Shown here piece after piece: positions 7,724-15,714 of a stretch of 23,519 nt of DNA. The notes under the pieces were generated by a model, which was not told the DNA's origin, made no database searches, and worked only from the letters and a program-made list of their open reading frames with translations. How positions within the stretch are numbered: the stretch's first letter is position 1; each line of letters begins with the position of its first letter. Origin of the DNA: Actinomycetes bacterium (GTDB lineage: Bacteria; Actinomycetota; Acidimicrobiia; Acidimicrobiales; RAAP-2). The position numbers were made by a program, and so were the translations under genes. The DNA lies in assembly GCA_021807655.1 (NCBI GenBank), contig JAKBCT010000009.1:1-23519 (forward strand), read 5' to 3'.

Positions 7724-9820
7724 GTGCGACGCGTACGATCTTGGCTCACGACGATGTCGGTGACCCTCGTAGCGGCGATCGTTCTCGCGGGTTGCGCGTC
7801 GGTCGGTTCGCGGTCATCGAATGTCCCATCGCGTCGTGGGTTCGTCGCGACCGCCTTTCTTCCCGCGAGTTCGGTCTGTGGGACAAGCGGCGACCTCGTG
7901 CATCAGTCCTTGAACGGTGACTTCACCGGTTGCTTTCGGGTTCCCGCCCTCGGCGGGGACCGCTTGGTCGTGGCGCTGCAGACCTTTCTCAGTGGTTCCT
8001 TAGGCGCCGTTGATGCGTTGACCACGACGAGCGTCGCCACGACGTCGCCGGGCGACCTCGCGTTGAGCGTGAGACCAAGCCACGTGACGCCCGGTCAACG
8101 CGTCGAGGTGACGGGACACTTTCGCGGTCGGGCGCCAACGCTTCAACAGCAACGGGCCGCAACGTTTTCAACCCTGTGCTGGGACGGATGTCGCACGGGT
8201 CTCCAGGAGCAAGCATCGCCGGTGCACTGGCTCTCGTCGACGACTTTTCGCATGGCCTTCGCCGTTCCCCAAACGGCGTGGTTAACGAGTCGCGGCGGTG
8301 TCGTCGTGGTGCATCCCCTCACTTCGGGGCGCTATCGAATCGGCGTGCAGTGCCTCATCCAACATTCGGGGTGCGCGCTCGGGTCGGCCGAGGCACAGAC
8401 CGACGTGACGTTGCGCGCACCGTCACCGTCACGGTGCCTGCGCGGTCGACCCTGCGCGACGATGACATTCAGCACGGCTAACGCGGCCGTGGGCGAAGAG
8501 GTACACGTGACGGGATGGGCACCAATGCAGCTCGTAATCGGCCAGCCATTCGGTTACTTCCTCTCGGTTACCAGGACGTCGTCGACTCGGCGTTTTCCCT
8601 CCATTTCCTTTGCGCGCGGCGTCAAGGGCGGTGGCTTCAACGTCGTGCTGGCGCCTCGCGTGCTGCGCGTGTTACCCAGTCCGACCTGGGCGAGTCTGGG
8701 ACGCGTAACGAGCGTCTCGTCGACGTTCTCGGGACCGTCCGCCATTGATCCGGCGAGCAACTCGCCACTGGTGGCGTGGTGTCAACCCACACGAATCGTG
8801 ATCACCGGCGGCTCTCGGCTGGTAGTGATTCCTATCTCGACGGTGCGTGCCGCGCTGCGCGGCTCGCCACTGAACATCCTCATTTCTTCGCCCAGCCCCC
8901 AATGCGACGAAGTCCAGCTCGATCCGACCCGCGCCGCGACGATCTACGCCGGCTTCACGGCCGCCGAGGGACGCAGCATCCCGCCCGTCTATTTGGCGCC
9001 GCTCTATTCGACCAATGCGGGGTTGGCCTGGCACCGGGTGCCGATCCCGGTCGGCGCCTCCATTACCGAGTTTGGCGGCTTCGTCACCGAGGGGAACAGC
9101 GTCGAAGCGCTCTTTAGTAGCGCCAACGGAAGTGCCGGCGCACGTTTCCCGGTCGGAACGAACCACGGCGTCGTTGCCGCAGAGGTCACGTCCAACGGTG
9201 GCGTTAGCTGGCGCTCGACGACGCTCGGGTGCCCCCTTACGGGCCCTTGCTCCAGGTTTGGCCCGTTCCAGTGGGGCAACTGCGCAATGAACAGCGACCC
9301 GCAAGCGTTGCTCCTGGCGCCGCCGGCGGCGTCTACTGCGGTGGTGCACTGGAGGGTGTCGTCGTGGGTGACGTCAGTCAACAGCTGCAGTACCCAACAA
9401 CTCGTCGTTGTCTCGCGCACCGAGCTACTGCTGTTCGATCCATCCTCCCAGTACGCACTTCGCCGCTCAACCGACGCCGGTCAGAGGTGGACGAACATCG
9501 CGCTGCCGGTCAAGGCGGTCAACTACGGTCCCGACAGTATTCCGCTCGGTAACTCGCTCGTGCTCGCCACCGATGGCTCACTCTTTACGGTGATCGCCAC
9601 GCCCTCGGGCCGTCGTGAGGAGCTGTTTCGGCTCGCGCCGAGAGCGACGAAGTGGTGCCAGGTACCGGGGATATTGGGAGCGACCGTCGCCTCAGCCGGC
9701 AACGTCAGTCCCCTCATGACCCGCGGCGCCGATCTGATCTGGAGCCAAACGCGTTACTCGGTGAGCGGTCGTGCGTCAGTGACCAGACACGCCGTTGGTG
9801 CGGGGACATTGCGGTGCTGA
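7724..9820 (+). CDS. large lipoprotein with C-terminal Asp-box (BNR) repeats
   Basis: A 698-residue cell-surface lipoprotein. GTG 7724 gives MRRVRSW, a hydrophobic core and the lipobox LAGC (C24); the ORF reaches back to 7643, and ATG 7754 would lose the basic head. The hexamer CATAGT lies 6 nt before the GTG. The first half has Ig-like segments (LSVRPSHVTPGQRVEVTGHF; MTFSTANAAVGEEVHVTGW) suggesting two related beta-sandwich domains. The second half has three Asp boxes, S-x-(D/N)-x-G-x-x-W: 429-436 (STNAGLAW), 489-496 (TSNGGVSW) and 582-589 (STDAGQRW), as in sialidase/BNR beta-propellers. No sialidase arginine triad is evident, so hydrolase activity should not be assumed. The gene stands alone after cysE. 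A wall-bound adhesion or sensing role is only a guess. Confidence 0.8.
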   Translation: MRRVRSWLTTMSVTLVAAIVLAGCASVGSRSSNVPSRRGFVATAFLPASSVCGTSGDLVHQSLNGDFTGCFRVPALGGDRLVVALQTFLSGSLGAVDALTTTSVATTSPGDLALSVRPSHVTPGQRVEVTGHFRGRAPTLQQQRAATFSTLCWDGCRTGLQEQASPVHWLSSTTFRMAFAVPQTAWLTSRGGVVVVHPLTSGRYRIGVQCLIQHSGCALGSAEAQTDVTLRAPSPSRCLRGRPCATMTFSTANAAVGEEVHVTGWAPMQLVIGQPFGYFLSVTRTSSTRRFPSISFARGVKGGGFNVVLAPRVLRVLPSPTWASLGRVTSVSSTFSGPSAIDPASNSPLVAWCQPTRIVITGGSRLVVIPISTVRAALRGSPLNILISSPSPQCDEVQLDPTRAATIYAGFTAAEGRSIPPVYLAPLYSTNAGLAWHRVPIPVGASITEFGGFVTEGNSVEALFSSANGSAGARFPVGTNHGVVAAEVTSNGGVSWRSTTLGCPLTGPCSRFGPFQWGNCAMNSDPQALLLAPPAASTAVVHWRVSSWVTSVNSCSTQQLVVVSRTELLLFDPSSQYALRRSTDAGQRWTNIALPVKAVNYGPDSIPLGNSLVLATDGSLFTVIATPSGRREELFRLAPRATKWCQVPGILGATVASAGNVSPLMTRGADLIWSQTRYSVSGRASVTRHAVGAGTLRC

Positions 9821-10093
9821 CGTCGCACACGTTGCCCGACATTCGCCCACGACGGTGGCCGACGTGGCGTACGCCGCGATCACAAAATGGTGGTTGCGTT
9901 CGTGCGTAGCGAGTGACGAGGGGCCCGAGCGATTGCCTGCACGAGGCGAGTCGGCCCCGTGGCTCGGCGGTCGTGACCCCGGTGCGTCGTGTGGTTGGTC
10001 GGCGTGGCGGGGCGGTAGTGGAGCTAGCGAGGGATTTGCCGGGCCGCGCTCACCTGATCAACGCCGGTGAGATAAGCGATTCTCTGGACGCGG
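9821..10093. other. intergenic stretch without recognisable gene
   Basis: 273 bases between the lipoprotein stop and the tRNA. Overlapping short frames exist but none has a plausible start signal, domain or natural-looking composition. The tRNA gene points left, so part of this may carry its 3' trailer. No T-rich terminator hairpin was found. Confidence 0.5.
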
Positions 10094-10165
<72 letters not shown>

Positions 10166-10202
10166 CACCCCGAGGGGCCGTCTAAGTCTAGGCCGGCGCA
10201 CC

Positions 10203-10208
10203 TAACCT
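10203..10208 (+). promoter_or_regulatory. -10 element of a leaderless truncated-haemoglobin transcript
   Basis: TAACCT followed by 6 nt (GACTGC) and the GTG at 10215. It matches the leaderless pattern and supports GTG 10215 as the start. No ribosome site precedes this GTG. Confidence 0.5.
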
Positions 10209-10214
10209 GACTGC

Positions 10215-10589
10215 GTGGCGACCTCCCTGTACGACCAGGTTGGAGGCGAGGCGTTTTTCGCTCGGCTGGTCGACGCCTTTTACGATCGCGTGACTCGAAA
10301 TGCCCAGTTGCGCGCAATGTATCCTGACGACCTCGCCGAACCCAGGGAACACCTCGTGCTGTTCCTCGAACAGTACTGGGGCGGACCGTCGACGTACTCG
10401 GCGACGCGTGGTCATCCTCGTCTTCGTCTGCGCCACGCACCGTTTTGGATTGACCGCGACGCGCGCGATGCGTGGCTCGCGGCGATGCAGGGGGCACTGG
10501 ATTGCGTACGTGACGAACTCAACGACGACCAGTACGCGATGCTTCGCGACTATTTCGAGTCCACGGCCCACCAACTTCGCAATCAATAG
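10215..10589 (+). CDS. glbO: group II truncated haemoglobin
   Basis: A 124-residue 2-over-2 haem protein of group II (TrHbO type), cytoplasmic or membrane-associated, linked in actinobacteria to O2 handling, peroxide reactions and NO detoxification. The diagnostic residues fit: Y23 (B10), Y36 (CD1), proximal H74 (F8) in RLRLRHAPF, and W87 (G8). The motif YWGGPSTYSATRGHPRLR is typical of the group. The start is GTG, supported by TAACCT 6 nt upstream and by the usual short N-terminus (SLYDQVGGEAFFARLV). The neighbours are tRNA-Gly (divergent) and, downstream after about 200 nt, a membrane PH-domain protein. The gene symbol follows the mycobacterial name. Confidence 0.93.
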   Translation: MATSLYDQVGGEAFFARLVDAFYDRVTRNAQLRAMYPDDLAEPREHLVLFLEQYWGGPSTYSATRGHPRLRLRHAPFWIDRDARDAWLAAMQGALDCVRDELNDDQYAMLRDYFESTAHQLRNQ

Positions 10590-10775
10590 TCCGTACGTCG
10601 ACGTGGGCGGGTCGTTCGGCAACCGGCTTGGCACGTCACGACCTTGGTCAGCACCGCTGGCCGCGTCCGTAGCCTCGACTCTCCGCAGTGCGTGGCGCGC
10701 GGCGGCGACGCGAGGGTTCGACTCGTGCCGACGCGCCAGCGGGCGCCACTCCCTCAAGACGTCACGCCCACCCCG

Positions 10776-10781
10776 TACGCT
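10776..10781 (+). promoter_or_regulatory. -10 element of a leaderless PH-domain gene
   Basis: TACGCT followed by 6 nt (GGAGCC) and GTG 10788. The GGAG in the gap could act as a ribosome site only if transcription begins further upstream. The hexamer geometry argues for this late start over the longer frame that opens at 10644. Confidence 0.45.
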
Positions 10782-10787
10782 GGAGCC

Positions 10788-11336
10788 GTGCGGCGACGGT
10801 TCGTGGTGCGAGAGGACGAGGTGAGGATCGTGACGGTGACGCCCGTGTCGCGGGGCGTTGCGCGCCCGGCGTGGCTCACGCTGGCGCTCGGGGCATCGGT
10901 GCGCTACGCGGCCGACTCGTTTCGAGTTGTGGCGCACCACCAAGTGCTGATCGGCCTCGTGGTCGTCGGTCCGGTGGGCGTGGTCACCCTGACCCGCGTG
11001 TGGCGGTGGCGAACCCACAAGATTCACGTCACCTCACAGCGCGTCGTCGCCGAGGGGGGCGTCTTTCGCCACGTCCGCGTGGGCGTCGAGCTGCGCGACG
11101 TCGTCGCGGTTCGCACCACCCGTGGCCTCGGCGATAGATTGACCGCGCGCGGTGACGTGATTCTCGAGACGCTCGCCGGGCCGTGGGTCGTTGGACGAGT
11201 TCGTCACCCGGCCGCGCTGGTGCGACTGATCGAGGGGGAGCGCCTAGAGCGGGCGGCACCGTCGTGGGCCTACGACGCCGTGATCGATCCGCCACGGACC
11301 GTATCCGACGCGGGTGCCCGATATCGTACGACGTGA
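10788..11336 (+). CDS. bacterial PH-domain (DUF304-like) membrane protein
   Basis: A 182-residue protein with one or two hydrophobic segments (PAWLTLALGASVRYAA and, more strongly, QVLIGLVVVGPVGVVTLTRVW, about 47-68) followed by a bPH_2-type domain of about 80 residues (about 68-155: THKIHVTSQRVVAEGGVFRH, then RDVVAVRTTRGLGDRLTARGDVILET). The T-x-x-R-V-x-x-x-x-G-V/I pattern is the usual mark of DUF304 proteins, whose role is poorly known. The frame is open back to 10644, but that extension is arginine-rich and unstructured; GTG 10788 with TACGCT 6 nt upstream is preferred. The C-terminal tail after about residue 155 is not part of the domain. A short zinc-ribbon gene starts 32 nt downstream. 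Confidence 0.72.
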   Translation: MRRRFVVREDEVRIVTVTPVSRGVARPAWLTLALGASVRYAADSFRVVAHHQVLIGLVVVGPVGVVTLTRVWRWRTHKIHVTSQRVVAEGGVFRHVRVGVELRDVVAVRTTRGLGDRLTARGDVILETLAGPWVVGRVRHPAALVRLIEGERLERAAPSWAYDAVIDPPRTVSDAGARYRTT

Positions 11337-11356
11337 CGCTCGGACGGGCGAGCCAG

Positions 11357-11362
11357 TACCGT
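11357..11362 (+). promoter_or_regulatory. -10 element of a leaderless zinc-ribbon transcript
   Basis: TACCGT followed by 6 nt (GGTTGC) and GTG 11369. It selects this start over the open extension back to 11183. Confidence 0.5.
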
Positions 11363-11368
11363 GGTTGC

Positions 11369-11581
11369 GTGCCAACTCGATATCGCTGCACCGCGTGCGG
11401 CAATCTAACCCGTTTTGACGTGGTTGAGACTACGTCGGTCCGTTCGTTCTACCACTTCACGGTGGGTGGTGAGTTGACTATTGAAGAACCCGAAGTCATC
11501 GCCACCGCGGTGGAGTCGGTGACCTGCCGATGGTGCGGACACGGTCGCGGGATCGAGGCCATCGACGACGTGGCTTCCTAG
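11369..11581 (+). CDS. small zinc-ribbon protein, conserved in actinobacteria
   Basis: A 70-residue protein with two CxxC knuckles: C7/C10 (RYRCTACGNLTRFDV) and C53/C56 (VTCRWCGHG), a treble-clef or zinc-ribbon layout that should bind one zinc ion. The middle (FYHFTVGGELTIEEPEV) is well ordered. I recall similar short proteins in many actinobacteria, with no assigned function. The start GTG 11369 gives the usual N-terminus directly before the first knuckle and sits 6 nt after TACCGT. Its stop is followed after 2 nt by the GTG of a thioredoxin-like protein, so the two are probably translated as a pair. Confidence 0.78.
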   Translation: MPTRYRCTACGNLTRFDVVETTSVRSFYHFTVGGELTIEEPEVIATAVESVTCRWCGHGRGIEAIDDVAS

Positions 11582-11583
11582 AC

Positions 11584-11985
11584 GTGGCGGGGCCGCATTC
11601 TTTCGACGAAACGGTCGAACGGTCCGTGCCGACGTCGATTGTCGGCCGCGGACCCGATGGTGCCTTCGTCGAGTTTCAATTCGTGCGCACCACGCTGCTC
11701 GTGGTCGTCAAGCCGCGTTGCGACGGTTGTCGAGAGTTCCTGCTCGGAGCGCCAACCGAGTTTGCGGGGCTCGATGTGGTGCTGATCAGTGCGGTCGCCG
11801 ACCGCGATGGTGAATGGCTCAACACGCGACCGGTATTAGTCGCTCCGGCGTGGATAGAGTCGCAGCGCCTGATGGCTGCGCCATCGTACGCCCTGATCAA
11901 CGGCGCGACCGGGCGGCTGATCGCCGAAGGGGTGGTCTTTTCAGCGTCCCAGGTGAGGGCCGAGATTGACTCGCGCTTGATTTGA
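11584..11985 (+). CDS. thioredoxin-like protein with CDGC motif
   Basis: A 133-residue soluble protein. A strand TTLLVVVKPRCDGCREFLLG (36-55) carries C46-D-G-C49 at the end of a hydrophobic strand, where thioredoxin folds place their CxxC; a later strand GLDVVLISAVADRDGEW and the strand-turn PSYALINGATGRLIAEG (about 99-115) resemble the cis-proline side and last strands of the fold. The similarity is structural guesswork rather than a family I can name. GTG 11584, two bases after the preceding stop, is preferred to the overlapping opening at 11530, whose extra residues are basic low-complexity read from the zinc-ribbon gene. Coupling to the zinc-ribbon gene suggests a shared redox or metal function. 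Confidence 0.65.
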   Translation: MAGPHSFDETVERSVPTSIVGRGPDGAFVEFQFVRTTLLVVVKPRCDGCREFLLGAPTEFAGLDVVLISAVADRDGEWLNTRPVLVAPAWIESQRLMAAPSYALINGATGRLIAEGVVFSASQVRAEIDSRLI

Positions 11986-12028
11986 TGTCACAGGGCTGCA
12001 CGAGAGTGAGCCGATGGAGGACGTGACG

Positions 12029-12238
12029 ATGACCAACAGCGTGGAGTATTCGATCAGTTGTCAGGACTGCGTGCGACGAGGTACGCCAGATTGCGCGGAC
12101 TGTCTCGTAAGTTTCGTGTTGGGCGGTCCACCCGAGGAACTCACGATGACCGTCGAGGACGTGGCCGTCGTGGCGATGCTGAGCGCCGAACGACTGATAC
12201 CCCGACTCCGTTACCGACCCAGCATCGCGGAGCGTTAG
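12029..12238 (+). CDS. small four-cysteine protein of unknown function
   Basis: A 69-residue protein whose N-terminal part has CxxC-x7-CxxC (C11, C14, C22, C25; SCQDCVRRGTPDCADCLVSF), likely a metal site, followed by a short helix-rich tail (VEDVAVVAMLSAERLIPRLRY). I recall short proteins of this shape in actinobacteria without known function. An ATG at 12014 is in frame, but GGAGG at 12016-12020 sits 8 nt before ATG 12029, so the second ATG is the likely start. It is the third small cysteine protein in a row (after 11369 and 11584), 43 nt after the previous stop. Confidence 0.72.
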   Translation: MTNSVEYSISCQDCVRRGTPDCADCLVSFVLGGPPEELTMTVEDVAVVAMLSAERLIPRLRYRPSIAER

Positions 12239-12430
12239 GGTTCGGCACGCGTTTGCCTGGGCGATCGTGTCGCGGCGGACGTTGGGACCGAGACCCTCGG
12301 AGGTCTTAGCGCCGTCACGCGTTCGAGTGCGCGGTCGTCAACTAGCGGCGCGAGTTCTACCAGCCGGGCCCGTCACGCGATGACCACGGTGTCACAAGGC
12401 TCGATTGCCTCTGACGGGCTACGGCGTGGC

Positions 12431-12436
12431 TAGCGT
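12431..12436 (+). promoter_or_regulatory. -10 element of a leaderless pimB transcript
   Basis: TAGCGT followed by 6 nt (GGCCTG) and ATG 12443. It gives the promoter for pimB and possibly for the coupled genes behind it. No ribosome site is seen. Confidence 0.5.
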
Positions 12437-12442
12437 GGCCTG

Positions 12443-13603
12443 ATGGCCCGCCACCTACTGGTGACCAATGACTATCCACCCAAGACGGGCGGCATTCAGG
12501 TCTACCTTCACGAACTCTGGCGTCGGCTCGAGCCCGGACGCGCCGTCGTGCTCACCGCGTCGTCGCATCCCGATGCGGCGGCGTTCGATCGAGCGAGCGA
12601 GGTCGTGATTGAGCGCGTGGCGTCACCAACACTGTTCCTGCCAACGCCGAAGTCGCTCGCGGCTATCGAGGGGGCCATTGCGCGCCACCAACCGGATCTG
12701 GTGCTGCTCGATCCCGCTTGGCCACTCGGCCTGCTCGGCCCCCACTTATCACGGCCATACGGCGTCGTCTTACACGGTGCCGAAGTGGCGATTCCCGCAC
12801 GACTGCCGTTGCTCGCGTCATCGCTTCGCCGCGTGCTGCGCCACGCCGAGCTGGCGATCAGTGCCGGCGGTTATCCGCGGGCCGAGGCTCGTCGCAACGC
12901 CGCTGAGTTCATGCCGCCCACCGTGGTCATCCCCCCCGGCGTTGACCCCGTTCGCTTCGCTCCCCTCGAGGCGGAGCGACGCGCGCAGCTACGCCAGTCG
13001 TTCGGACTCAACGCCGATGAGCTGGTCGTTATCTCGTACTCCCGCCTGGTACCGCGCAAGGGCATGGACACACTCATTGAGGCGGCGGCTCGGTTGGGAC
13101 CCTCGTGGCCGAACCTGCGGATCATTATCGGCGGTGAGGGTCGTGACCGGGCGCGGCTCGAGCGTTTAGCGGCCCGGCGCCAGGCGCCGGTTCGCTTTCT
13201 CGGTCGCGTGCCCGACGACGAGTTGGGCCAGTGGCTCGCCGCGAGTGATCTCTTCGTCATGGACTGTCGGCGGCGTTGGCTTGGCCTGGAACAAGAGGGG
13301 TTCGGCATCGTCTTTCTCGAGGCGGCTGCGTCGGGGCTCGCCCAGGTGGCTGGTCGCTCCGGTGGCAGTCACGAAGCGGTTGTCGACGGTGAGACCGGGT
13401 ACGTGGTGGACGCACCGCGACGCGCCGATGACCTGGCCCACGCGGTGTCCGCATTGCTCGCCGATCCGTTGCGTCGCTCGGTCATGGGTGCGCGGGCCCG
13501 CACGTTGGCCGTCGCCACCTACGACTGGGACGTCCTGGCCGCGACGCTTTCGCGCGAGCTCGCGCCCTACGACCACTTCGGTCGAGTTGATCGACTGACG
13601 TAA
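12443..13603 (+). CDS. pimB: PimB-like GT4 mannosyltransferase
   Basis: A 386-residue retaining GT-B glycosyltransferase of family GT4. In mycobacteria and corynebacteria PimB' adds the second mannose, from GDP-mannose, to acylated phosphatidylinositol monomannoside at the cytoplasmic face of the membrane. The N-terminal acceptor loop reads TNDYPPKTGGIQVYL (G17), the basic catalytic residues are H111 (VVLHGAEV), R201 and K206 (YSRLVPRKGMD), and the donor EX7E motif is E285/E293 (EGFGIVFLE), all in the spacing of PimB. Length is normal. The symbol is given on these motifs and on context (followed by a SRPBCC gene, as near pimB in other actinobacteria from memory); another mannosyltransferase of the same group is the alternative. 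Confidence 0.82.
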   Translation: MARHLLVTNDYPPKTGGIQVYLHELWRRLEPGRAVVLTASSHPDAAAFDRASEVVIERVASPTLFLPTPKSLAAIEGAIARHQPDLVLLDPAWPLGLLGPHLSRPYGVVLHGAEVAIPARLPLLASSLRRVLRHAELAISAGGYPRAEARRNAAEFMPPTVVIPPGVDPVRFAPLEAERRAQLRQSFGLNADELVVISYSRLVPRKGMDTLIEAAARLGPSWPNLRIIIGGEGRDRARLERLAARRQAPVRFLGRVPDDELGQWLAASDLFVMDCRRRWLGLEQEGFGIVFLEAAASGLAQVAGRSGGSHEAVVDGETGYVVDAPRRADDLAHAVSALLADPLRRSVMGARARTLAVATYDWDVLAATLSRELAPYDHFGRVDRLT

Positions 13604-13623
13604 AGTGGACCGGTGGAGGTCTG

Positions 13624-14064
13624 GTGAGGCAGCGCGCGACGGAAACGATAGTGGTGCACGCATCGCCGATCCAGGTCTACCACGTGGTCGTGGACGTCGA
13701 GCGTTACGCCGACTGGGTGAGCGAGGTCAAGCGCGTCGAGGTCCTCGAGCGCGACGCCGATGGTCGAGCACTTGAGGTGGAGTTTCGCGCGGCCGCCTTC
13801 GGACGCTCAACGACCTACGCGCTGCGCTACGACTACAGCCGTGCTCCCGACGTGCTGAGTTGGGTCCAAGTCGCGGGCGACATCACGGCTGAACTGGTCG
13901 GCCAATATCAATTCGAACCCCACGGCGATGGCACGAAAGTGACCTACGACCTGGAGGTCGACCTCGCGGTCCCGATCCCCGCGTTCGTCAAGGCGCGCGC
14001 CGCGCAACGAATACAGTCCGATGCGTTGCGCGAGTTGCGCCTTCGCGCGGAGTCACTTGCGTGA
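13624..14064 (+). CDS. SRPBCC (START-like, polyketide cyclase-type) protein
   Basis: A 146-residue single-domain protein of the SRPBCC helix-grip fold, which holds a hydrophobic ligand in a deep cavity. Marks are the opening strand ATETIVVHASPIQVYHVVVDVERYADWVSEVK, the middle strands, and the long C-terminal helix (AFVKARAAQRIQSDALRELRLRAE). No catalytic activity can be inferred; such proteins often carry lipids. The GTG at 13624 has GGAGG about 5 nt upstream and a TAAAGT hexamer further up, so it could have its own promoter as well as read-through from pimB 20 nt upstream. Its stop overlaps the ROK kinase start by 4 nt (GTGA). The pimB neighbour suggests a link to envelope lipids. Confidence 0.85.
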   Translation: MRQRATETIVVHASPIQVYHVVVDVERYADWVSEVKRVEVLERDADGRALEVEFRAAAFGRSTTYALRYDYSRAPDVLSWVQVAGDITAELVGQYQFEPHGDGTKVTYDLEVDLAVPIPAFVKARAAQRIQSDALRELRLRAESLA

Positions 14065-15032
14065 GCAACCTGGCAATCGGCGTCGACGTCGGGGGTACCA
14101 AGGCGTTAGCGGTTGTCGTGAGTGACAACGGGACGGTCGTGGACCAGCTCCGCAGCGGCACGCCCCACGAGCGCGACGCGGACCCCGGCGCTCGAGCGGC
14201 CGAAGTAGTGGCGGATCAAGTCCTCGAATTGAGCCGTCGCCAGGGCATCGATCCCCGTCGTGTGCCGATCGGTATCGGCCTGCCGGGCCTGATGCGCCGC
14301 GACGGTCATCTGGCGTTCGCCCCCAACTTGCAAAGCGCGTCGGGCTCGGACCTCGGTGCCCTGCTCGGTAACGCGCTGGGACGCTCGTCGATCGTGGCCG
14401 AAAATGACGCCAACTGCGCCGCGATCGCGGAGCACGCGTGGGGCGCGGGTCGGGACATAGACGATTTCGTGATGGTGACGCTCGGCACGGGCATTGGTGG
14501 CGGCATCGTCGCCGATGGCCAGCTCGTGCGTGGCCACAGTGGGTTCGCCGGGGAGATCGGGCATATGGTCGTCGAGGCCAACGGCGCGCTGTGTCGTTGC
14601 GGGGCTCGGGGCTGCTGGGAGCGTTACGCCTCGGGCGGGGGCCTCCAGCGACTGAGCCGAGAGGCCGCGCTCGACGGGCGCCTGCCCACCGTCGTGGCTC
14701 GCGTGGGCGCCGCGAATCGGGTGAAGGGCGAAGACGTCACGAGGGCGGCGGCCGAGGGGCTCGACGAAGCCGTCGCGGTCATTGATCGAGTGGGCTGGTG
14801 GCTCGCGCTGGGTCTAGCCAACTTGACGGCGATCCTGGACACCGGGTGTTTCGTCGTCGGTGGTGGCCTGTCCGAAGTCGCGGGACTCGTCTTGCCGAGT
14901 GCGCGCACCCATCTCGCCGGACTGGTGGAAGGGTACGACGCGCGCCCGACCATCACCATCGTTGAATCCACTTTTGGATCGCTGTCCGGGGCGATGGGGG
15001 CGGCGCTGGCGGCCTTCGAGCGTGCGTCGTGA
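14061..15032 (+). CDS. ROK-family glucokinase
   Basis: A 323-residue ROK sugar kinase, most likely glucokinase, that uses ATP (or in some actinobacteria polyphosphate) to phosphorylate glucose. The phosphate loop is GVDVGGTK (7-14), the catalytic aspartate is D116 (AENDANCAA), and the second nucleotide motif is GTGIGGGIV. The ROK zinc site is complete: H168 (GEIGH) with C178, C180 and C185 (CRCGARGC). There is no N-terminal DNA-binding domain, so it is an enzyme and not a ROK repressor. It overlaps the SRPBCC gene by 4 nt and the next gene by 4 nt, so translation is coupled. Other ROK kinases (for fructose, N-acetylglucosamine or mannose) are possible. Confidence 0.88.
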   Translation: MSNLAIGVDVGGTKALAVVVSDNGTVVDQLRSGTPHERDADPGARAAEVVADQVLELSRRQGIDPRRVPIGIGLPGLMRRDGHLAFAPNLQSASGSDLGALLGNALGRSSIVAENDANCAAIAEHAWGAGRDIDDFVMVTLGTGIGGGIVADGQLVRGHSGFAGEIGHMVVEANGALCRCGARGCWERYASGGGLQRLSREAALDGRLPTVVARVGAANRVKGEDVTRAAAEGLDEAVAVIDRVGWWLALGLANLTAILDTGCFVVGGGLSEVAGLVLPSARTHLAGLVEGYDARPTITIVESTFGSLSGAMGAALAAFERAS

Positions 15033-15709
15033 AAGTCGGCGTCCTGCTACCAATTTTCGAGGTCGGTCCGAAGCGCGCCTTCGCCGCCGCGGCGCGGGCG
15101 TCGGCGACGGGCTTTGACGGCGTCTTCGTCTACGACCACTTGTGGCCCATGGGTTCGCCTCAGCGCCCCGCGCTGGCTCCCTTCCCGGTGCTCGCCTCGG
15201 TTGGCGCACGTTACCCGTCGCTCTGCCTAGGGCCCCTCGTCGCGCGGGTCGGACTCGTCAGTACGGAACACCTGGTCACGGCCTTTCGCACCCTTGAAGC
15301 GCTCGCACCGCACCGAGTCCTCGCGGCGATCGGCACCGGAGACCGCCTGTCGGCACAAGAAAACGCCGCGTACGGCGTGCCCGAGTTGGACGCGACGGCT
15401 CGCCGTCAGCTGCTCGGCGAGACGGCTCGGGCGCTGGTGCCGATCATGTCGGTGTGGATCGGCGCGGGGGCGCCGGCGACCAACGCACTGGCGCGCGAGG
15501 TTGGTGCGACCGTGAACCTCTGGAACGCGTCGGCAGCCTCGGTGCGCGAGGCCGCCCAAGACGGCCCCGTTTCCTGGGCGGGACCCGCACCGGCGTCCGA
15601 GGTGACGTCGCGACTGCTCGACGATCTCGCGAGCGCCGGCGCGACGTGGGCCGTCTTCGGTGACGGCGTTGACGCCGACGTCGTTGCCGGTTGGCGATCC
15701 GCGAACTGA
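15029..15709 (+). CDS. short luciferase-like (LLM class) flavin-dependent protein
   Basis: A 226-residue protein resembling the LLM family of F420- or FMN-dependent TIM-barrel oxidoreductases: KVGVLLPIF at the N-terminus, GFDGVFVYDHLWPMG, then LCLGPLVARVGLVSTEHLVTAFRTLEAL and RVLAAIGTGD. Typical members have about 280-340 residues; here the region between the GTGD loop and the last strands is shortened, so a late barrel segment is probably missing, though the frame shows no stop or shift. The start is the GTG within GTGA overlapping the ROK kinase stop. It is the last gene of the pimB run. It may be a compact family branch or an inactive relative; substrate and cofactor are unknown. Confidence 0.72.
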   Translation: MKVGVLLPIFEVGPKRAFAAAARASATGFDGVFVYDHLWPMGSPQRPALAPFPVLASVGARYPSLCLGPLVARVGLVSTEHLVTAFRTLEALAPHRVLAAIGTGDRLSAQENAAYGVPELDATARRQLLGETARALVPIMSVWIGAGAPATNALAREVGATVNLWNASAASVREAAQDGPVSWAGPAPASEVTSRLLDDLASAGATWAVFGDGVDADVVAGWRSAN

Positions 15710-15714
15710 AAACG

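Noticed and set aside
10188..11027. Long minus-strand frame across the haemoglobin and PH-domain genes
   Set aside because: It is histidine/arginine-rich with no domain, and the plus strand carries a clear glbO and a plausible PH-domain protein there. Typical antisense shadow in GC-rich DNA.
12286..12305. Hairpin GACCGAGACCCTCGGAGGTC in the gap before pimB
   Set aside because: The stem has a bulge and is not followed by a T-run, so it is not a convincing terminator; such hairpins are common by chance in GC-rich DNA.
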